This document shows positions 55,892 to 64,000 of a DNA stretch of 64,000 bases, in pieces; the stretch's first letter is position 1, and each line of letters begins with the position of its first letter. The notes below the pieces were generated by a model. It worked only from the letters and a program-made list of their open reading frames with translations. It did no database searches and was not told where the DNA came from. The translations under genes and the position numbers were made by a program. Source of the stretch: Arthrobacter glacialis (GTDB lineage: Bacteria; Actinomycetota; Actinomycetes; Actinomycetales; Micrococcaceae); NCBI RefSeq assembly GCF_002909445.1, contig NZ_PPXC01000009.1, forward strand, positions 123,530 through 187,529, in the 5' to 3' direction.

Positions 55892-56818
55892 TTAGGCTGT
55901 GTGTGCCGCCACGGCTGCGGCCAATTCCTCCGCCATCATGTCCATGTTGATGGCCACGGCGACATTGGCGCCGCCCTGGGCCGCAGCCAAAACGGTGGCC
56001 TTCATGTCCGTGACATTGCCGGCCGCCCATACGCCGGGAATGGCCGTCAGCCCCATTTCATCGGACTCAATGGTCTCGCCGAACGGGTTGGCGGTGGGCA
56101 CCAGTCCAAGCCCCGCCAGGAACCCAGCCCGCGCCACCACCCGCGATTGCACAGTCAGGGCCTGGACCGGGTGCTGGCTGCCGTCGGCCAACTCAACGCT
56201 GCTGACGGCGTCGTCCGTGCTGTGAATCCGGGCCACTGAGCCGGTCACCACAGGAATCCCGCGTGCAGCCAGCTGCTCAAGTTCGGCTTCGGATGGCTGG
56301 GGTGCGTTGTTCAGGAACAGCGTGACGTTGGCCGACCACTGGCGGAACAACAATGCCTGATGGGCAGCAAATGTACCGTTCCCGATGACACCGATGGCTT
56401 GGTCCTGAATTTCCCAACCGTGGCAGTAGGGGCAGTGCGCCAAGTCCTTGCCCCACCGTTCGCTCAGCCCGGCAATGTCCGGAAGCTCATCCACCAGTCC
56501 CGTGGTGACCAGAACACGCTTGGCCTCAAAGCTTGCGCCGCTCTCTAGGGAAACGCGGTAGCCAGCATCCGTCCGATCGGCACTGACAACCGTGCCGTCC
56601 TCAACGCGCACATCGTAGGGTGCCAGGTCGGCGCGTCCCAGCCGGGTCAGCTCGAGGGGAGCAACGCCGTCGCGCGTGAGAAAACCATGCACGCCCGCCG
56701 CGGGGGCATTGCGGGGCTGGCCGCAGTCGATCACTGTCACCGAACGGCGTGAGCGGCCCAGCAGGAGTGCCGCGCTGAGTCCGGCTGCGCCGCCGCCAAT
56801 AATAATTACGTCTTGCAT
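55892..56818 (-). CDS. Thioredoxin-reductase-like NAD(P)/FAD oxidoreductase
   Basis: This 308-residue flavoprotein has an FAD motif at the N-terminus (IIIGGGAAGLSAALLLGRS), the redox pair in HCPYCHGWEI, an NAD(P)-binding GVIGNGTFAA and a C-terminal FAD-contact WAAGNVTD. It resembles thioredoxin-reductase-like proteins with a CxxC, but no thioredoxin is adjacent. It faces a divergent cupin-type regulator, with operator-like repeats between them, so it may be the regulator's target. The ATG at 56818 is chosen; a longer frame to 56854 has weaker support. Confidence 0.88.
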   Translation of the reverse strand: MQDVIIIGGGAAGLSAALLLGRSRRSVTVIDCGQPRNAPAAGVHGFLTRDGVAPLELTRLGRADLAPYDVRVEDGTVVSADRTDAGYRVSLESGASFEAKRVLVTTGLVDELPDIAGLSERWGKDLAHCPYCHGWEIQDQAIGVIGNGTFAAHQALLFRQWSANVTLFLNNAPQPSEAELEQLAARGIPVVTGSVARIHSTDDAVSSVELADGSQHPVQALTVQSRVVARAGFLAGLGLVPTANPFGETIESDEMGLTAIPGVWAAGNVTDMKATVLAAAQGGANVAVAINMDMMAEELAAAVAAHTA

Positions 56819-56878
56819 GGTGTCCGCCTTTTGCTGGATTTCGTTGTCCCTCAATCCTGCGCGGAATCGATACGGAGT

Positions 56879-56904
56879 GGCAATCTTTGTTGCCGAAGTG
56901 GCAA
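56879..56904. promoter_or_regulatory. Inverted-repeat operator between oxidoreductase and cupin regulator
   Basis: The segment has three half-sites: GGCAA (56879-56883), TTGCC (56890-56894) and GGCAA (56900-56904). Adjacent pairs form inverted repeats with 6- and 5-base spacers. It lies 10 bp before the regulator ATG and could bind the HTH-cupin protein, controlling both divergent genes. Confidence 0.6.
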
Positions 56905-56913
56905 ACTCAGTCC

Positions 56914-57495
56914 ATGAGCGAAGAAACTGAGGAAGTACTGTCCGGAGTTGGGCAACGACTCAAGGCGCTGCGGCTGCAGAGGAACAGAACATTGGCGGAC
57001 CTTGCTGACGCCACGGGGATCTCGGTGAGCACATTGTCGAGGTTGGAATCAGGATTACGTCGGCCCAACCTTGAATTGCTGCTGCCGTTGGCGCGGGCCT
57101 ACGCTGTTCCGCTGGATGAGCTGGTGGGCGCGCCTGCCACGGGGGATCCGCGCATTCACCTGCGGCCCATGAAACGCAACGGGCAAACCATTGTGCCGCT
57201 GACCAGGGGCGCCGGCGGGCTGCAGGCGTTCAAGCACTTGCTGCCCGGCGGGACGTCGCTGCCGCAGCCTGAGCCCAAAGTTCATGAGGGGTACGAGTGG
57301 ATGTACGTGCTCCGCGGCCAGCTGCGGGTGGTGCTGGGGGAGCGCGACTTCGTGCTCAAACAAGGTGAAGCTGCGGAGTTCGATACCCGCACCCCGCACT
57401 GGTTTGGCCGCGCATCAACGGACAGCGTTGAATTCCTGACGCTGTTCGGGCCGCAGGGCGAACGCATGCACGTCAAGGCTGCACCGGCGAAATAG
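56914..57495 (+). CDS. XRE-family regulator with cupin domain
   Basis: The 193-residue protein has an N-terminal HTH (LADLADATGISVSTLSRLES; residues about 25-55) and a C-terminal cupin barrel (EGYEWMYVLRGQLRVVLGE, EFDTRTPHWFGR). HTH-cupin regulators sense a small molecule in the cupin pocket and often control the divergent neighbour, here the flavoprotein. The ATG at 56914 starts directly after the operator-like repeats; the in-frame extension to 56887 would cross them. Confidence 0.9.
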   Translation: MSEETEEVLSGVGQRLKALRLQRNRTLADLADATGISVSTLSRLESGLRRPNLELLLPLARAYAVPLDELVGAPATGDPRIHLRPMKRNGQTIVPLTRGAGGLQAFKHLLPGGTSLPQPEPKVHEGYEWMYVLRGQLRVVLGERDFVLKQGEAAEFDTRTPHWFGRASTDSVEFLTLFGPQGERMHVKAAPAK

Positions 57496-57577
57496 CGCCC
57501 ACGGACGCTGTCGCACTTCAGGTGGGCCGGACCGACGTCGTGCTTGGTATATTGGGCGAAAAGTCTAGGGGACTAAC

Positions 57578-58258
57578 GTGGCGACAATTGTTTTGGTGCA
57601 CGGGCTCTGGTCCGACGGCACAAGCTGGGCCAAGGTCATCACGGAGTTGCGGGCCATGGGACACCATCCAGTGGCGGCGCAGTTGAGCTTGGAGTCCTTT
57701 GGCGACGACCTTGCCTCGGTGCGCCGAACCCTCGCCACAGTTTCCGGCCCAGTCCTTTTGGTCGGCTGGTCCTACGGCGGCGCGGTGGTTGGCGAAGCGG
57801 CCCGCGGAACTGACTCCGTGAAAGCGCTGGCTTATATTGCGGCCTTTGCCCCGGCTGAGGGCGAATCCGTCAGTGAGCTGTCCCGGAAGTACCCCGGCAG
57901 CCTGATCCCCAAGTATGTGGTGGTGGCGGACGGCCATACCTATATAGCCAGGGAGCATTTTGCTGATGTGATGGGCACCGACATTCCGGCAGAGGCTGTG
58001 GCGATTGCTGCGGCCACGCAGCGGATGGTCCGAATAGGCGTGGACGGGACAAAGGTGGGGCCGCCGGCGTGGCAGGACCTGCCCGTTCACTACTTGGTGG
58101 CCACCGAGGATCATGCGGTGCCGCCGGTTTTGCAGCGCGAAATGGCTGCCCGCATGGGTGCCACTGTTTCTGAGATCGCATCCGGCCATGCCCCGGTCAT
58201 TTCACACCCCCGCGAGGTTGCCGAGTTCCTGGACAGGGCCTGCGCGGCAATGCTGTGA
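57578..58258 (+). CDS. Alpha/beta hydrolase
   Basis: This 226-residue alpha/beta hydrolase has an N-terminal VHGLWSDGTSW oxyanion region, the nucleophile elbow GWSYGG, the acid region VATEDHAVPP and the catalytic His in ASGHAPVISHP. The pattern is like the AB_hydrolase_6 proteins related to plant methylesterases. Substrate unknown. GTG start at 57578. The last bases are adjacent to the start region of the DUF1810 gene (33 bp), so the pair may be co-transcribed. Confidence 0.88.
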   Translation: MATIVLVHGLWSDGTSWAKVITELRAMGHHPVAAQLSLESFGDDLASVRRTLATVSGPVLLVGWSYGGAVVGEAARGTDSVKALAYIAAFAPAEGESVSELSRKYPGSLIPKYVVVADGHTYIAREHFADVMGTDIPAEAVAIAAATQRMVRIGVDGTKVGPPAWQDLPVHYLVATEDHAVPPVLQREMAARMGATVSEIASGHAPVISHPREVAEFLDRACAAML

Positions 58259-58291
58259 GTGCCGAGCAAGGGTTATATGAGGAGGAATTGT

Positions 58292-58723
58292 ATGGATTAT
58301 GACCTGGATCGATTTGTTGCGGCGCAGTCCCGCGTTTACGACGACGTCAAGGCTGAGTTGGCTGCCGGGCGCAAGACAAGCCACTGGATGTGGTTTGTGT
58401 TCCCTCAGGTCGCCGGGCTGGGTTCCAGCGACTATGCCAAGCTGTACGCCATCTCCTCCCTGGCCGAAGCCGTCAGCTACGCGGCCCATCCCGTGCTCGG
58501 TACCCGGCTCCGCGAATGTGCGCAGTTGGTGCTCAATGTGCCGGGGCTCAGCGCGGTGGAGATCCTGGGAGGTATGGATGCGAAGAAGCTGCAGTCGTCC
58601 ATGGCCTTGTTTGCAGCAGCGGCGCCGGAGGAGCCCGTCTTCGGCGAAGTCCTCGAGCGGTTTTATGGTGGCATGCCCGACCCGGCAACGGAAGCGATCC
58701 TGGCCCAGTGGCGTAGGGTCTGA
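58292..58723 (+). CDS. DUF1810 family protein
   Basis: The 143-residue protein has the family pattern DLDRFVAAQ at the start, HWMWFVFPQVAGLG, YAISSLAEAVSYAAHPVLG and a terminal ILAQWRR. Members are cytoplasmic, and their fold is related to NADAR-type proteins. No activity can be assigned. The ATG has AGGAGGA seven bases upstream. Confidence 0.9.
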   Translation: MDYDLDRFVAAQSRVYDDVKAELAAGRKTSHWMWFVFPQVAGLGSSDYAKLYAISSLAEAVSYAAHPVLGTRLRECAQLVLNVPGLSAVEILGGMDAKKLQSSMALFAAAAPEEPVFGEVLERFYGGMPDPATEAILAQWRRV

Positions 58724-58784
58724 TTCGGCGATGTGCCGGGGACTTGGACGGCCGCGGCCTTGACCCGCAGCGTAGCCTGTACCC

Positions 58785-60437
58785 ATGACCGCCACCGATG
58801 CCGGAACCGTCCCCAGCCGTTACCCAACGCACCACGTGGTGAACCAGCCGCCACCGCGGGTGGACGTCAACGAATTTGAGACGAACATCCCGCTGAGCGA
58901 GTACGTGCACTCCATAGGGGAAGCGGGTGCGGCGCAAGAACTTCAGGCGACTGGCGCCGTCGTCGGCTCAACGCAGTTTCAGGACGACGCGCGGCTGGCG
59001 CACAATTGCCCGCCCACCCTGCACACGCACAGTAAATATGGTCAGCGGATCGACCAAGTGGAATACCACCCGTCCTATCACCGCATCATGTCCCAGGCTG
59101 TTGCCGCCGGTGCCCATACGTCGGCCTGGGCCAACCCCGGTGCGGGCGCCAACGCCCTGCGAGCGGCACAATTTATGCTGTTTGCTCAGGTGGAACCCGG
59201 CCACGCCTGCCCCATTTCCATGAGCCACGCGGCGGTGGAATCCCTGCGCCAGGCTCCGGAACTGGCGGGGGAGTGGCTGCCCCGGCTCTATTCAGGGCAG
59301 TATGACCCCGAGCTCAAGGCCGGCAAGGCGGGTGCCTTGTTCGGCATGGCCATGACCGAGAAACAAGGAGGATCGGACGTCCGCGCCAACACCACCCGCG
59401 CCGTCCCGGATGGCGAACGGTTCCTGCTCACGGGCCACAAGTGGTTTTGCTCAGCACCCATGTCGGATGCATTCCTGGTCCTGGCCCAGGAAGACGCCGG
59501 ATTGGGCTGCTTTCTGGTGCCGCGTGTATTGAACGACGGCGCACTGAACACCTTCATGATCCAACGGCTCAAGGACAAGCTGGGCAACAAGTCCAATGCC
59601 TCCTCCGAGGTGGAGTTCGCCAACACCCTCGGGTGGCGGATTGGCGATCCCGGGCGTGGGGTGCGGGCCATCATGGGCATGGTGGGCCAAACCCGGTTGG
59701 ACTGCATTCTGGGCACCGCCGCCGGGATGCGCCAATCTGTGGCCGAGGCCGTGTGGCATGCCCGCCACCGCAGGGCATTTGGCGCCCGGCTCATCGACCA
59801 ACCCGCCATGAGCAATGTGGTGGCGGACCTGGCCCTTGAATCTGAGGCGGCCACCGCCGTGAGCATGCGCCTGGCACGGGCCTTCGACAACGATGCATCG
59901 CCGCAGGAACAGGCGTTCCGGCGCTTGGCCACGGCCGTCACCAAATACTGGGTGTGCAAGCGCGGACCCAACCACGCCTACGAGGCCATGGAATGTTTGG
60001 GCGGTAACGGTTATACGGAGGATTTCCCGCTCGCCATGCGGTACCGGGAGCAACCGGTTATGGCCATCTGGGAAGGAACCGGAAACGTGATCGCCTTGGA
60101 TGTTTTGCGGGCCATGTCCACCGAGCCCGAGTCGGTGGATGCCTTCTTCGCCGAGCTGCGCCTGGCCTCGGGCGTCCACAGGGTCTTTGACGACTTTTCC
60201 GCCCAACTCAAGGAACAGCTGGCCCCCATCCGGTCCGCGCCGGCAGATTTTGCGGGCCAGGCCCGGAACATTGTGGAGAAGCTTGCTCTCGCCCTGCAGG
60301 CCTCGCTGCTGCTCCGATTTGCCCCGGCCGCGGTGTCCGACGCGTTCATCGTCTCCCGGCTGGGACCCGACCGCGCCTTCAACTACGGCAACCTCCCGGC
60401 GTCGTCCGATCTGGCAGTGATCCTGGCCCGGGCCTGA
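58785..60437 (+). CDS. aidB: AidB-like acyl-CoA dehydrogenase
   Basis: This 550-residue flavoprotein of the acyl-CoA dehydrogenase superfamily has the AidB features: an extra N-terminal region (THHVVNQPPPRVDVN), AMTEKQGGSDVRANTT, TGHKWFCSAPMSDAFLVLAQ and CLGGNGYTEDFPLAMRYREQ. AidB of E. coli belongs to the Ada response, binds DNA and is thought to destroy alkylating agents. Its isovaleryl-CoA activity is weak. No ada gene is nearby. The ATG is six bases after TAGCCT (58773-58778), again leaderless in pattern. A strong terminator follows. Confidence 0.88.
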   Translation: MTATDAGTVPSRYPTHHVVNQPPPRVDVNEFETNIPLSEYVHSIGEAGAAQELQATGAVVGSTQFQDDARLAHNCPPTLHTHSKYGQRIDQVEYHPSYHRIMSQAVAAGAHTSAWANPGAGANALRAAQFMLFAQVEPGHACPISMSHAAVESLRQAPELAGEWLPRLYSGQYDPELKAGKAGALFGMAMTEKQGGSDVRANTTRAVPDGERFLLTGHKWFCSAPMSDAFLVLAQEDAGLGCFLVPRVLNDGALNTFMIQRLKDKLGNKSNASSEVEFANTLGWRIGDPGRGVRAIMGMVGQTRLDCILGTAAGMRQSVAEAVWHARHRRAFGARLIDQPAMSNVVADLALESEAATAVSMRLARAFDNDASPQEQAFRRLATAVTKYWVCKRGPNHAYEAMECLGGNGYTEDFPLAMRYREQPVMAIWEGTGNVIALDVLRAMSTEPESVDAFFAELRLASGVHRVFDDFSAQLKEQLAPIRSAPADFAGQARNIVEKLALALQASLLLRFAPAAVSDAFIVSRLGPDRAFNYGNLPASSDLAVILARA

Positions 60438-60464
60438 AACAGACAGGAGTGCACGGCAAAACAA

Positions 60465-60501
60465 AAGGGTGGGTGCCGGAGAAAATCCGGCACCCACCCT
60501 T
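60465..60501. terminator. Bidirectional terminator
   Basis: A 16-bp perfect stem (60465-60480 with 60486-60501) around GAAAA, flanked by A-rich sequence on the left and TGTACTTT on the right. It serves the convergent aidB-like and beta-helix genes. Confidence 0.85.
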
Positions 60502-60517
60502 GTACTTTCCTAGCTGA

Positions 60518-62890
60518 CTAGTGGTTCGCTGAGCGTCGGCGGGTGGCTGCGAACAGCACCCCGCCGCCGATGACCAGCAGCAGTGCAAAGCCGCCGATCA
60601 ACGTACCGCTGACGCCGGTGCTGGCCAGGCCGCCAGCCGCTGCTGCGGTAGTGCTTGTACCGGCAGCAGTGGTGACGCCCGGCTGCGAGCCGCCCGCGAC
60701 GGTCAATGCAAGGCTGACTTGCACCGACCTGCCCTCGGCGCTGGTGCCGGCAATGACCACGGTGTGGCTGCCAGCCGGGACGTTGGCTGGCAGTGTGGTG
60801 CGCAGCGTAACGGTGCCGTCGTCAGCAACTTTTGCAGCGCCCAGGAGGATGGGTTCGGAGTGCAACGTGAACGATGCGCTGGTTCCGGGCTTGAAATTCC
60901 GGCCCGTGATGGTCAGTTCCCCGCCCGGTGCCAAAGTTGCGGTGCTCAGGGTGCCCGCCGCGGAGCTTGTAGGCGTGCTCGACGGCGATGCCACCGGCGA
61001 GTTACTGGGTTCCGGTGCCGTTGTGGTGGCCGGTGCTGTTGTGGCCGGTGCTGTTGTGGCCGGGGTAGTCGTCGCGGGTGCCGTTGTTGGCGGAACCGTG
61101 GTTGCCGGGGTAGTCGTAGCTGGCGCGGTGGTGGCGGGGGCTGTCGTGGCTGGCGCCGTGGTGGCCGGGGCTGTCGTGGCTGGTGCCGTTGTTGCCGGCG
61201 TGGTGGGATCCACCTGGCCGATGGCCAGCTGCGAGAAGCCCACGGAGGGGTTGCCCGTGATCTTGTTTCCGAAGAAATCGCGTTCCGGGGCGCCCGGAAT
61301 GACCTTGCCTGCACCCAAAACGGGCGAGTTGGTGTTCGGCTTGAATACCGAAGCATTGGCCGGAGCATCGGACAGCAATGACAACTGTGGTGCCGTCAGG
61401 AGTGAGCTGGTGGCGCCGGGCAGCGGGGTCACATTGTTGAAGAGGTTGTTCGATCCGGTGATGGTTGCCTGACTGGAACTTGCCCAGTAAACCGGCACCG
61501 AGGTGTTTTGCCGGGTGAAGATGTTGTTGGTGAAGTTCAGGACGATGGATCCCGGTGCAGCATTGCCGATGGTCTTGACAGCGCCATGGTTCGTGACGCC
61601 AGCAATGGTGGTTTGCGGAATGAAGATGGTGTTGTTGTAGATCTGGCCGTTCTTGGCGCCGGAATTGCACACCCAGAATGACGTGTAGTGGTCATTCACC
61701 GAGAGGTTGTAGCGAATGGTGAAGTCCTTGGCCTCCCCAGGCATGTTGTTGCCGTAGGGACAGATGAGGAAGAATCCGCCTTCATTGTCATGCGAGCGGT
61801 TGTACTGGAACAGCATGCCCTGGCTTGAGTGGTCCACATCGTAGGACATGCCATCCAATTGGCTGTGGCCTCGGCTGGTGTCGTTGTGCTGGAAGGTGAC
61901 GTCAACACTGTTGGCCGACCACATTCCGGCGTTGTAACCGCCCGAGCGCAGGTGGAAGCCTTCAAGGGTGTTGTACTCCACCAACGTGTCCTGGGCCGTC
62001 ATGGGTGCAATGCCGTCGCCACCAATGCTGCGAAGGACGTTGTTGCGGATCACGGAACCGGTGATGGGGTGCCAGGGAGCGGTGCACAGCTGGCCGCTCC
62101 AGAACGCCACCAATTCCGGGCGCATGCACCAGTTGGACCAGAGGTAGATGCCCTCGCGATCCACGTTAACAATGGTGTTGTTTTGGATGAGCAGATCCGG
62201 GAACTCTGTTGCCGTTGTGGTGCCAAGGGCTTCCACAACAATTCCACCGGATGCGCCGGAATACTTGCCGGCGGGGAGTGCCCCGCCCATGGTGGAGGGC
62301 ATCTGGCCGCGGACATCGTGAATGTTCAGGCGCTGCAAGGTGATGCCGTGGCGGTCGCCAGTGTTGGTGGCCTGCACCCAGACGCCGCGGCGGGCGCTCT
62401 TGCCGTCGCCCATGGCCGAGAGCTCAAGGTCCTGCACCGTCACGTATTCGGAATCTTTCACCCAGAAGGCCGTCTCATTGCCGTTCGCCTCAATGCGGGC
62501 GTTGGCTCCCACACCGTAGGATCCGTAGGTGATGGGGGCTGCTGCGGTGCCGGAATACTGCGCATGTACCTGCCCGACGCAGGACGATCCGCGTTTGAAG
62601 GCGACGGCGTCGCCGGGCTTGAGTACTGCCGTCAAGTTCATGTTGCGCACGCCGTCGTAGGGGGAGGCCTTGGTGCCCACACCGTTCGTGGTCGCCGCGC
62701 AGTCAACGTAGTACGTAGTGGCTGTGCCAACGGTGTCCATGGTGGATGTCAAAAGTGCTGTGTTTGCCCCGTACAGGTTCACCGGATCGCCGGCATCGGC
62801 TGCAACAGTGGGTCCGGAGATGGCCAGCAGGCCTGAAGCTGCCAGGGCCAAAGCGGCCAGGGGAACCCCCAATTTAATACCAAATTTCAC
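60518..62890 (-). CDS. Secreted right-handed beta-helix protein with LAXTG sorting signal
   Basis: The 790-residue product starts at a GTG (GAGAGG upstream) with a signal peptide (VKFGIKLGVPLAALALAASG to VAADA). Residues about 60-480 form a parallel beta-helix with many N-x-I/V rungs (TIVNVDREGIYLWSN, SVIRNNVLRSIGGDGI), as in pectate-lyase-like proteins. A TTAPA-type stalk (residues about 567-630), an IPT/TIG-like domain and the sorting tail follow: LASTG, hydrophobic helix, RRRSANH. It is the second probable class E sortase substrate. Enzymatic role (polysaccharide cleavage) is possible but not shown. Confidence 0.85.
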   Translation of the reverse strand: MKFGIKLGVPLAALALAASGLLAISGPTVAADAGDPVNLYGANTALLTSTMDTVGTATTYYVDCAATTNGVGTKASPYDGVRNMNLTAVLKPGDAVAFKRGSSCVGQVHAQYSGTAAAPITYGSYGVGANARIEANGNETAFWVKDSEYVTVQDLELSAMGDGKSARRGVWVQATNTGDRHGITLQRLNIHDVRGQMPSTMGGALPAGKYSGASGGIVVEALGTTTATEFPDLLIQNNTIVNVDREGIYLWSNWCMRPELVAFWSGQLCTAPWHPITGSVIRNNVLRSIGGDGIAPMTAQDTLVEYNTLEGFHLRSGGYNAGMWSANSVDVTFQHNDTSRGHSQLDGMSYDVDHSSQGMLFQYNRSHDNEGGFFLICPYGNNMPGEAKDFTIRYNLSVNDHYTSFWVCNSGAKNGQIYNNTIFIPQTTIAGVTNHGAVKTIGNAAPGSIVLNFTNNIFTRQNTSVPVYWASSSQATITGSNNLFNNVTPLPGATSSLLTAPQLSLLSDAPANASVFKPNTNSPVLGAGKVIPGAPERDFFGNKITGNPSVGFSQLAIGQVDPTTPATTAPATTAPATTAPATTAPATTAPATTTPATTVPPTTAPATTTPATTAPATTAPATTTAPEPSNSPVASPSSTPTSSAAGTLSTATLAPGGELTITGRNFKPGTSASFTLHSEPILLGAAKVADDGTVTLRTTLPANVPAGSHTVVIAGTSAEGRSVQVSLALTVAGGSQPGVTTAAGTSTTAAAAGGLASTGVSGTLIGGFALLLVIGGGVLFAATRRRSANH
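61005..61205 (-). repeat. Tandem repeat array encoding the Thr/Pro/Ala stalk
   Basis: About a dozen imperfect 15-bp units encode ATTAP/TTAPA-type pentapeptides with occasional ATTTP and TTVPP. The array is a likely place for length variation between strains. It gives a flexible, potentially glycosylated spacer between the beta-helix and the wall anchor. Confidence 0.8.
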
Positions 62891-63250
62891 GCGTTTACCT
62901 CTCAAAATAAGCTATGCCCACCCGCAGGCTGACGAACAGGAATTTGAATGTGGTGCGGAAGCGGTGATGAACGCGAGTCAGCCATTGCTCGGATGGGAGC
63001 GCCGCGACGAGGACACGAAACATGATGTTATCGATCACATTCGCATGCTGGCGTCTATGTTGTCCAGCAATTAAACAAGTAAGTCGAAACGTGTCTGCCA
63101 GCATTTGTGGACACACGGCGCGTTGGTGCAGTCAGGAATAGGAGTGCAGCAGTAGGTGCAGGGGTGATTGCTTGTCTTGCCTGGGCGTTCGCCCGGCCGG
63201 CCCACCGCCCACGTCCCGTTGGCCGCGGGCGGTGAGTCACGGCGTCGTGT
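62891..63250. other. 360-bp intergenic region
   Basis: Contains the promoter region of the beta-helix gene and a possible stem (CACCGCCC at 63203-63210 with GGGCGGTG at 63227-63234) near the 3' end of the next gene. Several short frames exist but have no start signals or recognisable products. Confidence 0.55.
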
Positions 63251-63718
63251 CTAAACAGAAGCTGCCGGAACCCGGCAGGCATTCTCCTGCGACACCCGGC
63301 GCAGCAGCGCCCACAGCAGCAAGCCAATGGACAGTGCCGCCAGCAGCGGTTGGAGTGGCTCAAAGAACGTCATGGCGCCGGAGGTTCCCAACGCCAGCAG
63401 CACCAGCTTGTTGCAGACCGGGCAGCCCACGGCGAAGAACGCCAGAACGGACGCAGCTACGCCGGACTTGTTCGTGCTGCCCGGCCCGGCAAGCGGTGAG
63501 GCCACATACGTTGCCATCAGAAACCCCGTGAGTGCGGAACTGATGATCAGCGCCGCGTGTGACCACCACGTGGGTGGAATCTCCCGGCCAAAGAACGGAT
63601 TGGGAATCAAGTCCGTGGGGATGGCCACCACCACGAACGCCAGCGCGGCCACCACGGCAGCCACCACCCAGCGCCGAAGCGGCCAGGCGCGGAGATTGCT
63701 CGCAAAAGTGCTGGCCAT
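63251..63718 (-). CDS. Membrane protein with a CPVC motif
   Basis: The 155-residue product has four or five hydrophobic segments. Between two of them is GCPVCNKLVLLALGTSGAM, whose Cys-x-x-Cys could bind a metal or be redox-active. The ATG at 63718 follows the stop of the upstream gene by one base, so the two are an operon. A longer frame to 63850 overlaps that gene and is not favoured. The family is not recognised; the CPVC location resembles mercury- or copper-related membrane proteins, but this is speculative. Confidence 0.7.
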   Translation of the reverse strand: MASTFASNLRAWPLRRWVVAAVVAALAFVVVAIPTDLIPNPFFGREIPPTWWSHAALIISSALTGFLMATYVASPLAGPGSTNKSGVAASVLAFFAVGCPVCNKLVLLALGTSGAMTFFEPLQPLLAALSIGLLLWALLRRVSQENACRVPAASV

Positions 63719-63719
63719 A

Positions 63720-64000
63720 TCAGTCCTTGTGCGAGCCGCGGCGCTCTGCAACGCGCGAACGCCACAGGTAGGCGCTGCCGGCAAGCAGCAAAACCGCCAA
63801 TGCAACCAGCCCGAAGGCAACGTTGGAAACATTGTGCGAGATCGCCGCAATCCACGATTCCGCCTGATACTGGGCGTCGATGGTCAGCACGCCACCCAGG
63901 GACGATGTCCCCTGCGTGGCCAGCAGCAGCACGCCAATGCCCACGGACAGCACGCCGGAAACAACCATCCACACGGAGTTTTCCCACGGGCCCAGCCGGA
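63720..64000 (-). CDS. Small membrane protein, 5' end probably outside window
   Basis: From a GTG at 63974 the product would have 84 residues with two helices (VVSGVLSVGIGVLLLAT, VAFGLVALAVLLLAGSAYLW) and a basic C-terminus. The frame stays open to the right edge (LGPWENSV), so the true protein is probably longer. It is coupled to the CPVC-containing gene downstream. Family unknown. Confidence 0.6.
   Translation of the reverse strand, partial: RLGPWENSVWMVVSGVLSVGIGVLLLATQGTSSLGGVLTIDAQYQAESWIAAISHNVSNVAFGLVALAVLLLAGSAYLWRSRVAERRGSHKD

Noticed and set aside
61009-61200. CRISPR-like array
   Set aside because: The 15-bp repeats are contiguous without spacers and encode a regular TTAPA peptide in frame.
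62895-63363. Two small minus-strand frames (73 and 102 codons)
   Set aside because: No ribosome sites, no recognisable products, and one overlaps the CPVC-motif gene out of frame.

Overview
The window is a stretch of chromosome from a high-GC Gram-positive bacterium. It most likely belongs to the Micrococcaceae, in Arthrobacter sensu lato. This is inferred from the GC-rich codon use, the many GTG/TTG starts, the LAXTG-type sorting signals, frequent leaderless-looking starts (a TANNNT -10 box six bases before the start codon) and the mix of soil catabolic genes. No rRNA, tRNA, CRISPR array, prophage or transposase was seen.

Layout. 1-8510: a truncated thiamine-diphosphate enzyme, a maltokinase-cap-like protein, an alpha/beta hydrolase, a methyltransferase, a TetR repressor with tandem operators co-transcribed with a TIGR01777 epimerase, a D-serine-dehydratase-like PLP enzyme and a DUF5107 protein. 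8675-13519: an asparagine/aspartate operon (GntR, asparaginase, aspartase, permease). 13625-18426: FMN reductase, a hydrolase, and a GH20 hexosaminidase divergent from a ROK regulator. 18412-28709: an 8.6-kb catabolic island bracketed by two identical 842-bp direct repeats, each carrying the same complete TetR gene. The island has its own GntR regulator, a shared CCTATAGG operator, a TIM-barrel enzyme, an erythrulose-type kinase, RpiB-type and TPI-type isomerases, two dehydrogenases, an organic-anion-type MFS transporter and a 35-residue membrane peptide. The simplest reading is oxidation and decarboxylation of a C5 sugar acid to L-erythrulose, followed by phosphorylation and two isomerisations to D-erythrose 4-phosphate.

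28795-38660 holds mostly small conserved proteins, idi, a HTH-nucleotidyltransferase/HEPN-like pair behind a 30-bp palindrome, a TspO-like protein and an Abi_2 remnant. 38661-41882 is a Tat-exported GH95 fucosidase with inserted discoidin modules. 42430-49110 is a markedly AT-richer defence island: C5 methyltransferase, MORC-type GHKL ATPase, Z1 protein, DUF4420-like PD-(D/E)XK protein and a 75-residue partner. 49262-54097 has a winged-helix/linker/X25-like protein, an orphan DNA methyltransferase, three tandem paralogous membrane proteins and a CoA transferase. 54296-64000 has two LAXTG surface proteins (leucine-rich repeat and beta-helix), a thioredoxin-reductase-like enzyme divergent from a cupin regulator, a hydrolase, a DUF1810 protein, an AidB-like acyl-CoA dehydrogenase and two small membrane genes running off the window.

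Four large hairpins (956-1004, 8525-8649, 34207-34274, 38558-38616) sit between genes and may be members of dispersed repeat families.
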